Below are positions 18,948 through 27,598 of a DNA stretch of 64,000 nucleotides, piece after piece (the stretch's first letter is position 1; each line of letters opens with the position of its first letter). A program made the translations under genes and the position numbers. This DNA is from CAZZCN01 sp964652975 (GTDB lineage: Bacteria > Bacillota > Clostridia > Saccharofermentanales > UBA5734), in contig CAZZCN010000001.1 in NCBI GenBank assembly GCA_964652975.1, positions 42,466 through 106,465 on the forward strand, written 5' to 3'. Below the pieces are notes generated by a model. That model worked only from the letters and a program-made list of their open reading frames with translations, searched no databases and was not told where the DNA came from.

Positions 18948-18975
18948 ATTATAGCTCATTATTATCTATTGTCAA
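18948..18975 (-). promoter_or_regulatory. Sigma-A promoter of the GH2 gene
   Basis: On the minus strand a perfect TTGACA (18970-18975) and a perfect TATAAT (18948-18953) are separated by 16 bases, about 45 bases before the GH2 start codon. Confidence 0.75.
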
Positions 18976-19066
18976 TATATTAAATATATATTTTTCCATT
19001 TATTTATACTTTTATATGCATTTAGCTTCTTTTTACTTGCGACCGTTACATTTTTTCTGTTTGCTA

Positions 19067-19095
19067 TTGTATTTTATAACACTATTGTGTATAAT
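19067..19095 (+). promoter_or_regulatory. Sigma-A promoter of the ArsR-type regulator gene
   Basis: TTGTAT (19067-19072) and TATAAT (19090-19095) are separated by 17 bases, about 100 bases before the regulator start codon. The palindrome at 19140-19161 lies inside the resulting leader. Confidence 0.6.
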
Positions 19096-19139
19096 CCATC
19101 TTGTATAGCACCTTATTAATAACCCAGAATATTTTAATT

Positions 19140-19161
19140 ATGATGTAGTTTGATACATCAT
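19140..19161. promoter_or_regulatory. Palindromic operator ATGATGTA-N6-TACATCAT
   Basis: A perfect 8-bp inverted repeat with a 6-base spacer, extended by imperfect AATT/TTAA flanks to about 12 bp per arm. It lies 35 bases before the start codon of the winged-helix regulator. Position and symmetry suggest an autoregulatory dimer site; which protein binds is inferred. Confidence 0.6.
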
Positions 19162-19195
19162 TAATAACGGGTTCAAAGGAGGAAGGGATACGATA

Positions 19196-20158
19196 ATGGA
19201 TATCAATGATTCTACTATCAACAAAAATATTACGCTTCAAATCACAGATACTGATAATTTCGTGAAAGTTGCGAAAGCTCTTGGATCCGATTTACGGGCG
19301 AAAATTCTTTTGCTTTTGAGCTCGGAAAACCTTAACATAAACGAACTCACTGAAAGACTTCAGCTTCCATTTTCAACTGTTGCACTTAACGTGCGTGTTC
19401 TGGAAGATGCTGGTATCATATTGACCGAGTTGCAGCCAGGCTCCCGCGGTTCTGTTATGAAAATATGCAGTCGAAACTATGACACAGTATTTCTTGATCT
19501 TCACATTCCAGAGCCTAAGGAGAATTCAGTTAACAGTTTCTATCTTGATATGCCTATCGGTCATTATTGTGACTGCAAAATATACCCTACCTGCGGCATC
19601 GCCAGCGAGAAAGGACTTATTGATGCGGATGATTCTCCAAGAAGTTTTTATCATCCTGACAGGACATCTGCCCAGTTATTGTGGTTTTATAAGGGATATA
19701 TTGAATATAGATTTTCTAATAGCATTCTCAAAGGCGGGAAGCCTGAACTCATGGAGCTTTCTATGGAACTTTGTTCAGAAGCCCCTTTTTATAGGCTAGA
19801 CTGGCCATCTGACATTACAATATGGATTAACGATATCGAAATATGCACATGGACCTGCCCAGGTGACTTCGGTGGCAGACGAGGCAAGCTGACACCCGAA
19901 TGGTGGTCCTCAACAGCTACTCAATACGGCCTGCTTAAAACATGGCAGGTACAAAGCAAAGGTACTTTTGTGGACGGCATTAAGATGTCCAGTGTCGCTG
20001 TGCAAGATTTGCCGCTTGAAAAGAATGATTTTATTAAAATGCGAATCGGTATTAAAGATACAGCTAAAAATATCGGCGGATTAAATTTGTTCGGAGAAAA
20101 ATTCGGAGACCACCCCCAGAATATTCAGATGAGACTTGATTACTCACTTTTGAAATAA
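19196..20158 (+). CDS. ArsR-type winged-helix regulator with large C-terminal domain
   Basis: Cytoplasmic DNA-binding protein of 320 residues. Residues about 20-105 are an ArsR/MarR-like winged helix (KALGSDLRAKILLLL, then LNINELTERLQLPFSTVALNVRVL). The remaining two thirds are a conserved but unnamed domain with a Cys group, HYCDCKIYPTCGIAS (about 122-136), which could bind a metal, and a Trp-rich part (TPEWWSSTATQYG). Such regulators are seen beside sugar-catabolism genes in Firmicutes; ligand unknown. It is divergent from the GH2 and ABC-importer locus, its likely target. A strong AAAGGAGGAAGGG site precedes the ATG. Confidence 0.8.
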   Translation: MDINDSTINKNITLQITDTDNFVKVAKALGSDLRAKILLLLSSENLNINELTERLQLPFSTVALNVRVLEDAGIILTELQPGSRGSVMKICSRNYDTVFLDLHIPEPKENSVNSFYLDMPIGHYCDCKIYPTCGIASEKGLIDADDSPRSFYHPDRTSAQLLWFYKGYIEYRFSNSILKGGKPELMELSMELCSEAPFYRLDWPSDITIWINDIEICTWTCPGDFGGRRGKLTPEWWSSTATQYGLLKTWQVQSKGTFVDGIKMSSVAVQDLPLEKNDFIKMRIGIKDTAKNIGGLNLFGEKFGDHPQNIQMRLDYSLLK

Positions 20159-20194
20159 TTTGGTTTAACACAAGAAGCTCTGTTTGCGTTTTGC

Positions 20195-20314
20195 ATACTT
20201 TAATTACTTCAGATTCCGCCTCACGATGGAACCATTATCTTAGGGTAACGGTTCCTACTACCAATCTTTTTCGGGATTTGCACCTTATTGCAATAGCCCA
20301 TGTCATGCGTACAC
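20195..20314 (-). mobile_element. Group II (IIC-type) intron 5' remnant, copy 2
   Basis: Second copy of the element at 4505-4620. Read on the minus strand it begins GTGTACGC, close to the GUGYG start typical of group II introns. It continues with GGTGCAAATCCC, GTAGTAGGAACCGTTA and a stem ending GTGAGGCGGAATCTGAAG, then stops. It begins immediately after the T run of a terminator hairpin. No intron-encoded protein is present. Confidence 0.55.
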
Positions 20315-20349
20315 AAAAAAACCTTGAAAGTCAGAAAACTAACAAGGTT
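20315..20349 (-). terminator. Terminator after xylulokinase gene, possibly bidirectional
   Basis: Stem AACCTTG/CAAGGTT with a 16-base loop; on the minus strand it is followed by a 7-base T run, and on the plus strand by GTTTGTTTTT. It lies between the convergent xylulokinase and ArsR-type regulator genes and can serve both. Confidence 0.75.
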
Positions 20350-20437
20350 GTTTGTTTTTGTATAAATTTTTGAATTACTATTCTTCTAATTATGAATAAT
20401 ATACTTTAAGGAATAGTTTGTAAGAATATCGCAAATT

Positions 20438-21958
20438 TTATCTTGCCAACATCTTGAATGTTCCTTTCAAGTTTTTATATAGTTCCTTGTAGACCTCATA
20501 TGTTTTTTTCATTTTTATCGAATTTTCACTGATTGGTGTAACAACATCGTCCTTAGTGATGAGCTTGTCACAAGCATCTTTTACGGAAGGATATAATCCT
20601 ACGCCGACACCGGCAAGAATTGCAGCACCGAATGCACCGCCTTCATTGGATTTGAGTGTTGTTATAGGGCATTCGTAAATATCCGAGAGCATTTGTCGCC
20701 AGACTTTGCTTTTGCCGCCTCCGCCGCACGCCAGCATAACGTCAAACTCAACACCCATCTCAGCAAGCACTTCGCTGCAGTCTTTCATCGAAAACACTAC
20801 GCCCTCCATAACGGCACGGATAAAATGCGCTCTGGTATGCATTGCGGATATGCCAAAGAAAACTCCCCGGCAGTCCGGATCAAGGTGTGGAGTTCTTTCA
20901 CCCATGAGATATGGAAGATATACAAGTCTGTCGCAGCCGACCGGAATCTCGGCAGCTTCCTTGTCTGTTATGACATATGGATCAACGCCTTTGGACTTGG
21001 CTTCTTCAATTTCGGGTATGCAAAATTCATTCTTGAACCACTTGAGAGAAAGTCCTGCCGCTTGAGTCACTCCCATGACATGCCAGGCTCCGGGTACGGC
21101 ACAGCAGAAAGTATGCACCCTGCCTTTCGGATCAATTGATAGTTTGTCAGTGTGTACAAAAACAACACCTGATGTTCCTGTTGTGGTAAAAGCCCGTCTG
21201 TCGGCTACAACTCCTGTTCCAACTGCAGATGCGGCATTGTCCCCGCCTCCTGCAACAATTTGAGTTCCGGCGACAAGTCCGGTCAAGGCGCTGGCAGTTT
21301 TATTAACAGAACCGGTAACTTCACATGACTCATAAACTTTACCCAGGAGTGAAATGTCTATGTTCAGTGCATCAAGAACCTCTGTGGACCAGTTCCTTTT
21401 AGCTATGTCCAGAAGCTGCATGCCTGAAGCATCAGATACGTCGGTCGCATAATCTCCAGACAGCATGAATCTGATGTAATCCTTAGGCAGGAGTATGTGC
21501 CTGCATTTGGCGTATATATCAGGTTCGTTGTTTCTGACCCATAGTATTTTCGATGCGGTAAATCCTGTCAATGCTGGATTTGCAGTGATTTCGATAAGAC
21601 GCTTCGCACCGACAAGTTCGGTTATCATATCGCACTCTTTCTGAGTTCGCTGGTCACACCAGATTATGGATGGCCTCAATACATTATTATTCTCGTCGAG
21701 CATCACAAGTCCGTGCATCTGGCCTGAAAGGCCCACGCCGCTTACATCGCTCGGATTGATCTTAGATTTGCTCAGGACATCTTTAACAGTATTGCAGACC
21801 GCATTCCACCAATCCGCGGGGTCTTGTTCCGCCCAACCGTTGTTTGGTTGACTCATGCCATAATCTGAACTTGACGACGCAACAACTGTACCATTTACGT
21901 CGAACAGAACCGTCTTCGTACCGGATGTTCCAATGTCAATTCCTATCAAATAATTCAT
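20438..21958 (-). CDS. xylB: Xylulokinase
   Basis: FGGY-family kinase that phosphorylates D-xylulose to xylulose 5-phosphate for the pentose phosphate pathway. The 506-residue length is normal. Motifs: N-terminal GIDIGTSGTKTV phosphate loop, GLSGQMHGLV xylulose-site signature, GGGDNAASAVG with the catalytic Asp, and C-terminal GGGGKSKVWRQ. It lies 161 bases after the xylose isomerase gene and may be co-transcribed with it. Start at 21958 is chosen because AGAGGA is 7 bases upstream; the ATG 6 bases before is too close to it. A terminator follows. Confidence 0.95.
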   Translation of the reverse strand: MNYLIGIDIGTSGTKTVLFDVNGTVVASSSSDYGMSQPNNGWAEQDPADWWNAVCNTVKDVLSKSKINPSDVSGVGLSGQMHGLVMLDENNNVLRPSIIWCDQRTQKECDMITELVGAKRLIEITANPALTGFTASKILWVRNNEPDIYAKCRHILLPKDYIRFMLSGDYATDVSDASGMQLLDIAKRNWSTEVLDALNIDISLLGKVYESCEVTGSVNKTASALTGLVAGTQIVAGGGDNAASAVGTGVVADRRAFTTTGTSGVVFVHTDKLSIDPKGRVHTFCCAVPGAWHVMGVTQAAGLSLKWFKNEFCIPEIEEAKSKGVDPYVITDKEAAEIPVGCDRLVYLPYLMGERTPHLDPDCRGVFFGISAMHTRAHFIRAVMEGVVFSMKDCSEVLAEMGVEFDVMLACGGGGKSKVWRQMLSDIYECPITTLKSNEGGAFGAAILAGVGVGLYPSVKDACDKLITKDDVVTPISENSIKMKKTYEVYKELYKNLKGTFKMLAR

Positions 21959-22119
21959 AAGCATATCCTCTTTTCATAACGTTATTTAAATTCACTATCA
22001 AACAAAACCAGTCTCCTATGATGAAATTCAATAATATATATCAACTTAATTGTATCAAGAATTTCTATAAATAAAACGAAACGCAATTATTTCATTATAT
22101 TCTATAAAATAACGATTAG

Positions 22120-23436
22120 TTAGTTGAATAAAATCGTGTTTAACAGATTCTCAAGATATTCCTGTCTGCCGCTTTGGTTGGTGATAACTTCGCCTTTTGC
22201 CAACGTGTATTCTTCAAGGTCGGCAAGGCTTAACTTCCCATCTATTATATCTTTTCCGAGTTCACTATTCCAGCTTTTATAACGGTCCGAAACAAATTCG
22301 TCGAGTCTGCCGTCTTCGATTATGGCAACCGCTTTTCGCAGTCCAAGTGCAAAAGCATCCATGCCGGCTATGTAGGAATAAAACATGTCCTTGTGCTCAA
22401 AGGAACCACGTCTTGTCTTTGCGTCAAAATTAAGCCCGCCGTTTGTGAATCCGCCAGCTTTGAGTATTTCAAGTACACACAGTGTGGTGTCATATACGTT
22501 TGTCGGAAATTGGTCGGTGTCCCATCCAAGAAGCAGGTCTCCCTGGTTGGCGTCAATTGATCCAAACATTCCGTTTATCGCTGAAACGCGCAGTTCATGC
22601 TGAAAAGTATGACCGGCCAATGTTGCATGGTTGGCTTCGATATTCATCTTGAAATCCTTGTCCAGTCCGTATTTGCGTAAAAATCCTATTGCCGTAGCCG
22701 CATCAAAATCATATTGGTGCTTTGAAGGTTCCTTCGGCTTGGGTTCAATGTAAAAGTCGCCTTTGAATCCACGGCTTCTTGCATAATCCACAGCCATCCT
22801 CATGAGTCTGGCCATGTTGTCAAGTTCAAGTCCCATGTTAGTATTAAGAAGCGTCTCGTAACCTTCTCTTCCACCCCAGAAAACAATTCCCTCTCCGCCG
22901 AGTTTGATTGTGATATCGATATTTTTCTTGAGTTGTGCTCCGGCATATGCAAAAACGTCAACATTCGGAGAAGTTCCAGCCCCATGCATGTACCTTGGGT
23001 TGCCAAAAAGTTTAGCGGTTCCCCATAGGCACTTGATTCCTGTCTCCTTTTGCTTGTACAAAATATAATCCGAAATCTCATCAAGACGCTTGTTGGATTC
23101 ATGAAGTGTCTCAGCTTCGCTTACCAGATCGTAATCGTGGAAGCAGAAATATCCTATTCCAAGCTTTTGCATCAGTTCAAATCCAGCGTCAACTCTGGCA
23201 AATGCAACTTCACTTTCTTTTGCCGCATTGAAGCTCTTGTCCTGAGTCCCTACACCGAACATATCCGCTCCTTCAGAACTCATTGTATGCCACCATGACA
23301 TTGCAAACTTAAGGTGCTCTTTCATTGTCTTGCCTGCAATCATTTCGTCTGCGTTATAAAAATGAAATGCCATCATATTCTTGCTTGCAGGTCCTTCATA
23401 AGCTATTTTCTTAATATCAAATATTTCCTTTGTCAT
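22120..23436 (-). CDS. xylA: Xylose isomerase
   Basis: Converts D-xylose to D-xylulose in the cytoplasm; first step of xylose use together with the kinase downstream. The 438-residue product is the class II length. Visible active-site features: FCFHDYD (His100, Asp103), the EPKPKEP metal-site stretch, the MNIEANHATLAGHTF motif, and DANQGDLLLGWDTDQFP. The promoter and a symmetric operator sit just upstream (23482-23535), so repression in the absence of sugar is likely. No xylose transporter is adjacent. Confidence 0.97.
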   Translation of the reverse strand: MTKEIFDIKKIAYEGPASKNMMAFHFYNADEMIAGKTMKEHLKFAMSWWHTMSSEGADMFGVGTQDKSFNAAKESEVAFARVDAGFELMQKLGIGYFCFHDYDLVSEAETLHESNKRLDEISDYILYKQKETGIKCLWGTAKLFGNPRYMHGAGTSPNVDVFAYAGAQLKKNIDITIKLGGEGIVFWGGREGYETLLNTNMGLELDNMARLMRMAVDYARSRGFKGDFYIEPKPKEPSKHQYDFDAATAIGFLRKYGLDKDFKMNIEANHATLAGHTFQHELRVSAINGMFGSIDANQGDLLLGWDTDQFPTNVYDTTLCVLEILKAGGFTNGGLNFDAKTRRGSFEHKDMFYSYIAGMDAFALGLRKAVAIIEDGRLDEFVSDRYKSWNSELGKDIIDGKLSLADLEEYTLAKGEVITNQSGRQEYLENLLNTILFN

Positions 23437-23481
23437 AATCTTCTACCAACCTTTCATATTCCTTTAATATTCTATTTTTCG

Positions 23482-23501
23482 TGTGTGTGCTCGTGAACAC
23501 A
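23482..23501. promoter_or_regulatory. Operator palindrome at the xylA transcription start
   Basis: Near-perfect inverted repeat with GTGTGT and ACACAC arms and a TCACGA/TCGTGA-like centre. It covers the region from about +1 to +20 of the xylA promoter, the standard place for a repressor. The form resembles sites of LacI- or ROK-type sugar regulators; no such regulator gene lies in the window. Confidence 0.6.
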
Positions 23502-23507
23502 CTATAA

Positions 23508-23535
23508 ATTATAACACCTGTTTTTGTTATGTCAA
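23508..23535 (-). promoter_or_regulatory. Sigma-A promoter of xylA
   Basis: Minus strand: perfect TTGACA (23530-23535), 16-base spacer, perfect TATAAT (23508-23513), 72 bases before the xylA start. Confidence 0.8.
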
Positions 23536-23717
23536 TCTTATAAATGAGAATTTTCAAAAATGTTAATAAATATATTCATAAAAATATTACAAAATCCATT
23601 GATGATTCAAGTGAACTGTCGCAATAGACAAAAAGAGGTAAAAGTTCCTGACTCAAAGATTATTCATGCTACTTGTCCATCGTTCAAGGAAATAGTGACT
23701 TTACTGATGCAATAAAG

Positions 23718-25259
23718 CTAAAAGTTGCAAAAAAGAACATAACTACCGTCGCCAACATCAGAAAACACTGTGGAAGCTGATTTTGCAATGTCGCTCGGAA
23801 TCTTACAATCTGAAATGGTGTTGAATCGTGCAAAAATACTATCTGTCTGTGTTGAACTTCCACTTTCCGGGTTAGCGTCGTATGTCGAGGCAATATACTG
23901 TCTATCCTTCAAATATGCTTGGAATTCGTCAAGGACTATTCCGTATTTTCTAATTATAAGTGATGCCGGTATTCCGACATACCTGATATGCCATGGTTCG
24001 AATCCCTTCGTCGTCTGCACTTCCTTGCCACTCAGGTATCTGATTATATATCCGTAGTTCCAGCAGTTCTTAGAAAGCCATATGCCAAATGTGGTTTTCG
24101 AAAATTCCTGTTCGAGGCCTGCATTTATAACTGTAATATCAGCTGTGTATCCGCCATGATGTTCGCTTGTGCCTGGAAATGCGATTAGCTGCTCCGTCTT
24201 AAGCTTTGCCTGTGCAAGCGTAAGTCCATTTTGCATGTGATAGTTCACTTTATTTTGAAAATACGTATTTTGAATTGCGTAACCACGGTATGTGTCCCTT
24301 ATGGTTATGGAAGTCATGCCTTCGGATTTGGCTTTATTAAGCATTTGCATCATAGGGTCTATACATTCCGGTCTCATTCGGAATGGTGCCTTTTCACTTG
24401 GTCCAAACGGAGACGGATCGAATGTTTTAAGCTTTGAGGTGTCGTTTGTCTGCTCCTTTGTTAAAATGAATCTCGGGCTTATGATTCGGAGCTGTGATTT
24501 TACCGGTATATTTCCCATCGCTTCATTTTTGACCGTTGATATAAGCCAGTCTGATCCGCTTTTGTTAAGATTAATATGCAGCATTTCAATCTTTTGGTTG
24601 TTTTTGTCTGTACTCAGTGCAATCAGAACGCCGGCATTTTGCATTGATTCATTGCCAGTGTTTGCTATGGGTCTCATAGAAATTTTACCGTTTGCCTCAC
24701 CTAAGTTAACAATGGATGGATTTGCATAGATAAGCATTTTGCACTGGGAAGAGTTTGTAAAGAGCGTCAGATTCTGCATTAATTCCGGCATTTGCCCTAT
24801 CGGGACAGCGTGGAAATTTGCAGGAAGTGCGGGATTAAAATTCTCAGGAATTTTGACATCCGGAATTTTCGTGTCCACAGATGTGCTTTCACTTATTGAT
24901 GATTTACTTGAATCAGTCTTTGACTGCGGAGTCAAAGTTACCGTCGGGGAAGGCGTTGATTCAATCTTGGACTGTGCCGATGAACTGTCTGTAACATTAG
25001 AAATAGCAGACACTCCAGAACTTTCACCACTACCTGACCCTTGCTTGTTACAAGAGGTTAATAGTGGAGTTGATAGCAAAGATATGATAAGCAAAAGACA
25101 AATCGCTGTTGTACGAGAGAATCTATTTCCTCTGTGCAACTTATTAAATTCTCGAACTATTCTGTGCAATGTTCTTATTATTATTTTCTGAATTATTTTT
25201 ACAATTTGATTGAATTTTATTATTTTCACGGATTTGAGATTTACGTTTTTATTACTCAT
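23718..25259 (-). CDS. VanY/M15-type D-alanyl-D-alanine carboxypeptidase lipoprotein
   Basis: Zinc peptidase trimming the peptidoglycan stem peptide outside the cell. The 513-residue protein has a membrane segment ending in lipobox L-L-T-S-C (Cys70), a Ser-rich linker (about 75-130), a beta-type region, and the M15B catalytic domain from about 290. The zinc and catalytic motifs are complete: SEHHGGYTAD (His367, Asp374) and EPWHIRY (Glu421, His424). Odd: 48 mostly basic, amphipathic residues precede the signal segment; the start used follows GAGGACA by about 10 bases and no better internal start is seen. It stands alone between xylA and a CorA gene. Its substrate choice (D-Ala or other) cannot be told. 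Confidence 0.9.
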   Translation of the reverse strand: MSNKNVNLKSVKIIKFNQIVKIIQKIIIRTLHRIVREFNKLHRGNRFSRTTAICLLLIISLLSTPLLTSCNKQGSGSGESSGVSAISNVTDSSSAQSKIESTPSPTVTLTPQSKTDSSKSSISESTSVDTKIPDVKIPENFNPALPANFHAVPIGQMPELMQNLTLFTNSSQCKMLIYANPSIVNLGEANGKISMRPIANTGNESMQNAGVLIALSTDKNNQKIEMLHINLNKSGSDWLISTVKNEAMGNIPVKSQLRIISPRFILTKEQTNDTSKLKTFDPSPFGPSEKAPFRMRPECIDPMMQMLNKAKSEGMTSITIRDTYRGYAIQNTYFQNKVNYHMQNGLTLAQAKLKTEQLIAFPGTSEHHGGYTADITVINAGLEQEFSKTTFGIWLSKNCWNYGYIIRYLSGKEVQTTKGFEPWHIRYVGIPASLIIRKYGIVLDEFQAYLKDRQYIASTYDANPESGSSTQTDSIFARFNTISDCKIPSDIAKSASTVFSDVGDGSYVLFCNF

Positions 25260-25499
25260 TATTCATTTGTCCTCGCTATTTATATTGATTTGGTTTTTGT
25301 AGATGTTATACAATCTATTATTATATCAGAATGCACTTACATTTTTCATAACTAAATATTTGTATTTTTTAAGTTTTAATTATTATATTATTATTACTGT
25401 TATTATCATTGGACCCGCTGTACTATTGTTTTCAGTCTTTAATTAATAACTGTGACCTATAGTGCATGTATAGAAGATGAGTATATTCTTTTCGGATTT

Positions 25500-26408
25500 T
25501 TATAGCATGTTTTTGCGGTAAAAAATAATGCCGGTAACCAGTGAGGTTACTACTGATATACCAACAATCAATGTGAATGCCCATGACTGCTGCGCAAACG
25601 GGAGTTTGACATTCATGCCGTAAATGCCCGCAACCATGGTGGGTATGGCTATAATAAGGGTAAGGGCTGTAAGTATCTTCATTATCTGATTGACGTTGTT
25701 TGATAGTACTGATCCAAATGCATCCATCAGAGCGTCCAGGTCAGAGTTGAAAATATCCGCCATTTCACTAGCCTGTTCTATTGCAACAACTGTGTCCTCC
25801 ATCAGGTCGGGAGATTTAAAGAACTTATCATTTTCCTTTATATGCGTAAGTAATCTCTTCAAGCCCTTGAGAGAGGTGTTGATTGCAGTTAAGCTTCGCT
25901 GGTAATCCATAAGCTGGAAAATCTCATCGTTGTTTACTTTCCTTTTCATGCTGGTCTCTAAGCGTTCAGTATCATCATTGATTTGATTTAGAAATTTTAT
26001 ATACAAAACTGCAATTTCGTATAAGATTTCGAGAATTATAATGTCTCCATGTTCTGCGGTTGTTCTTTCATCATTCATCATTTGATTAATAAGTGGTATA
26101 TTATGCTTGCTTACTGCGACAAAGCATTTGTCGTTATAGAAAAATCCTATTGGTGTTGTTCGCAGCTTTTTGTCATGAGTGGCATTGATTGAATGAGGCA
26201 GATCAACATAAACCGAAGTTATATGATTAAAGTGAATGCGTGTCAGCGCGTTCTGATCAAGAGCTGTTAAAAGTAAAGCTGTTTCGATTTTGCTTTTGAT
26301 GGCAACTTTGTCAAATTCTTTGGCATCAGGTGCAACAAGTAAATATTTTGATATCGATGGTTTTCCACTTGCCTTTTTATTATTCTGATCATCATATTCG
26401 GTAAACAT
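25500..26408 (-). CDS. CorA-like divalent cation transporter
   Basis: CorA family (magnesium, cobalt or nickel) channel of 302 residues. A long cytoplasmic N-terminal part with coiled helices (about 1-235) precedes two membrane helices (about 238-262 and 273-295). The signature YGMN loop is intact (Gly264-Asn266), which forms the pore entrance. The second helix ends in a short basic tail, as usual. AGGAGG is 10 bases before ATG. It has no clear link with its neighbours. Confidence 0.9.
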   Translation of the reverse strand: MFTEYDDQNNKKASGKPSISKYLLVAPDAKEFDKVAIKSKIETALLLTALDQNALTRIHFNHITSVYVDLPHSINATHDKKLRTTPIGFFYNDKCFVAVSKHNIPLINQMMNDERTTAEHGDIIILEILYEIAVLYIKFLNQINDDTERLETSMKRKVNNDEIFQLMDYQRSLTAINTSLKGLKRLLTHIKENDKFFKSPDLMEDTVVAIEQASEMADIFNSDLDALMDAFGSVLSNNVNQIMKILTALTLIIAIPTMVAGIYGMNVKLPFAQQSWAFTLIVGISVVTSLVTGIIFYRKNML

Positions 26409-26548
26409 TTGCTATTAGCCTCCTGATATATTATTTTTATGAACATGCATATTCTTCTTGCTACTTCAGATAACATAAAAGGAAGCATGCTTATGTATTA
26501 TTATATCACTAATAATACAACAATCATAAAAATCATATAAAAAGTGAA

Positions 26549-27418
26549 TTAATCAATCTCGTCAATTAAAGGAATAGAATCCGATGCACCTTTTCTTGAG
26601 ACTGCTATCGAAGCAGCCTTTGAGGATATTCTAAGTGACTCTTGAATTGACTTGCCGTTTGCAACCGAAGCAAGAAAATATCCTGCAAATGTGTCACCCG
26701 CTGCCGTTGTATCTACAACAGCAACAGGAAATATGTCCTGTGTATATGTAGAGTCGTTGTCGTGATAGACAACACCATCCTTACCAAGTGTTAGGACGAC
26801 TTTCATTGCCGGATTGGATGTCACCAGTTTCTGAACTGTTTTAATAGGATCTGTTTCCTGTGAAAAATATGTCCCCTCTTCTTCGTTCAAAATAAGCCAT
26901 GTGACATACGGGAGTATTTTAGTAAGATCCGGACTTACCGGAGACGGGTTGAGCATTATCCGGATACCTTTGTCATGAGCTGTTCTGGCGATGTATTCAA
27001 GACAGCTTATTTCATTTTGCAGCACCATTATATCGTCTTGATGAAAATGAGAAAGCACCTGTTCAGCATATTTCTCGGTTATTAAATGATTCGCCCCAGC
27101 ATAAAGCAAAATGCAGTTCTGACCGTCCTTGTTGACTTGAATTATTGCATGTCCGCTTTGGCTGTCTGCCTGTTTGATAAAAGAAACATCAACATTGTTA
27201 TCGAGCAACTTCTTGCGGAGAATCTCTCCATCCTTGCCTATGCAACCTGCGTGAAAGACCTCAAGACCCGCCTTTGACATGGCAATCGATTGATTAAGCC
27301 CCTTGCCTCCGCAAAAAATTTGTAGATCTTTTGAGGAGCGCGTTTCACCTGCTTTTACAAATTCTTCGACAAAGTAAACATAATCAATATTAAGAGACCC
27401 GAAATTCAGAATTTCCAT
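26549..27418 (-). CDS. PfkB-family sugar kinase, ribokinase-like
   Basis: Cytoplasmic kinase of 289 residues. GGKGLNQ (Gly37-Gln43) is the ribokinase substrate-site signature and DTTAAGDTF (236-244) the anion hole with the catalytic Asp242. Ribose is the likely substrate, as the same gene run encodes a nucleoside hydrolase that would release ribose. Start at 27418 is supported by CGAGG just upstream; the in-frame TTG before it is rejected. It is the last gene of the large second carbohydrate locus, 180 bases after the GH4 gene, so it could also have its own promoter. Confidence 0.88.
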   Translation of the reverse strand: MEILNFGSLNIDYVYFVEEFVKAGETRSSKDLQIFCGGKGLNQSIAMSKAGLEVFHAGCIGKDGEILRKKLLDNNVDVSFIKQADSQSGHAIIQVNKDGQNCILLYAGANHLITEKYAEQVLSHFHQDDIMVLQNEISCLEYIARTAHDKGIRIMLNPSPVSPDLTKILPYVTWLILNEEEGTYFSQETDPIKTVQKLVTSNPAMKVVLTLGKDGVVYHDNDSTYTQDIFPVAVVDTTAAGDTFAGYFLASVANGKSIQESLRISSKAASIAVSRKGASDSIPLIDEID

Positions 27419-27598
27419 ATAACCTCGCAAAAATAAATATGTGCATCATTAGTATGCTGTAATAAATATTGGTAAAATATATTTTCAAATTACTTATTCG
27501 ATTAATCAAATGTTATGTATTCGCATAATCATTATTAACAATCGGTCATCATTAAAAGTATTTTATAATATCAGCCAAACAAATTCAAATGGATTGTT

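Noticed and set aside
20693..21139. A 148-codon plus-strand frame opposite xylulokinase
   Set aside because: The minus frame codes for a complete FGGY kinase; the antisense frame has no family features.
24292..25191. Two long plus-strand frames opposite the VanY-type gene
   Set aside because: The minus-strand frame has a full M15 catalytic domain and lipobox; the antisense frames lack ribosome sites and recognisable domains.
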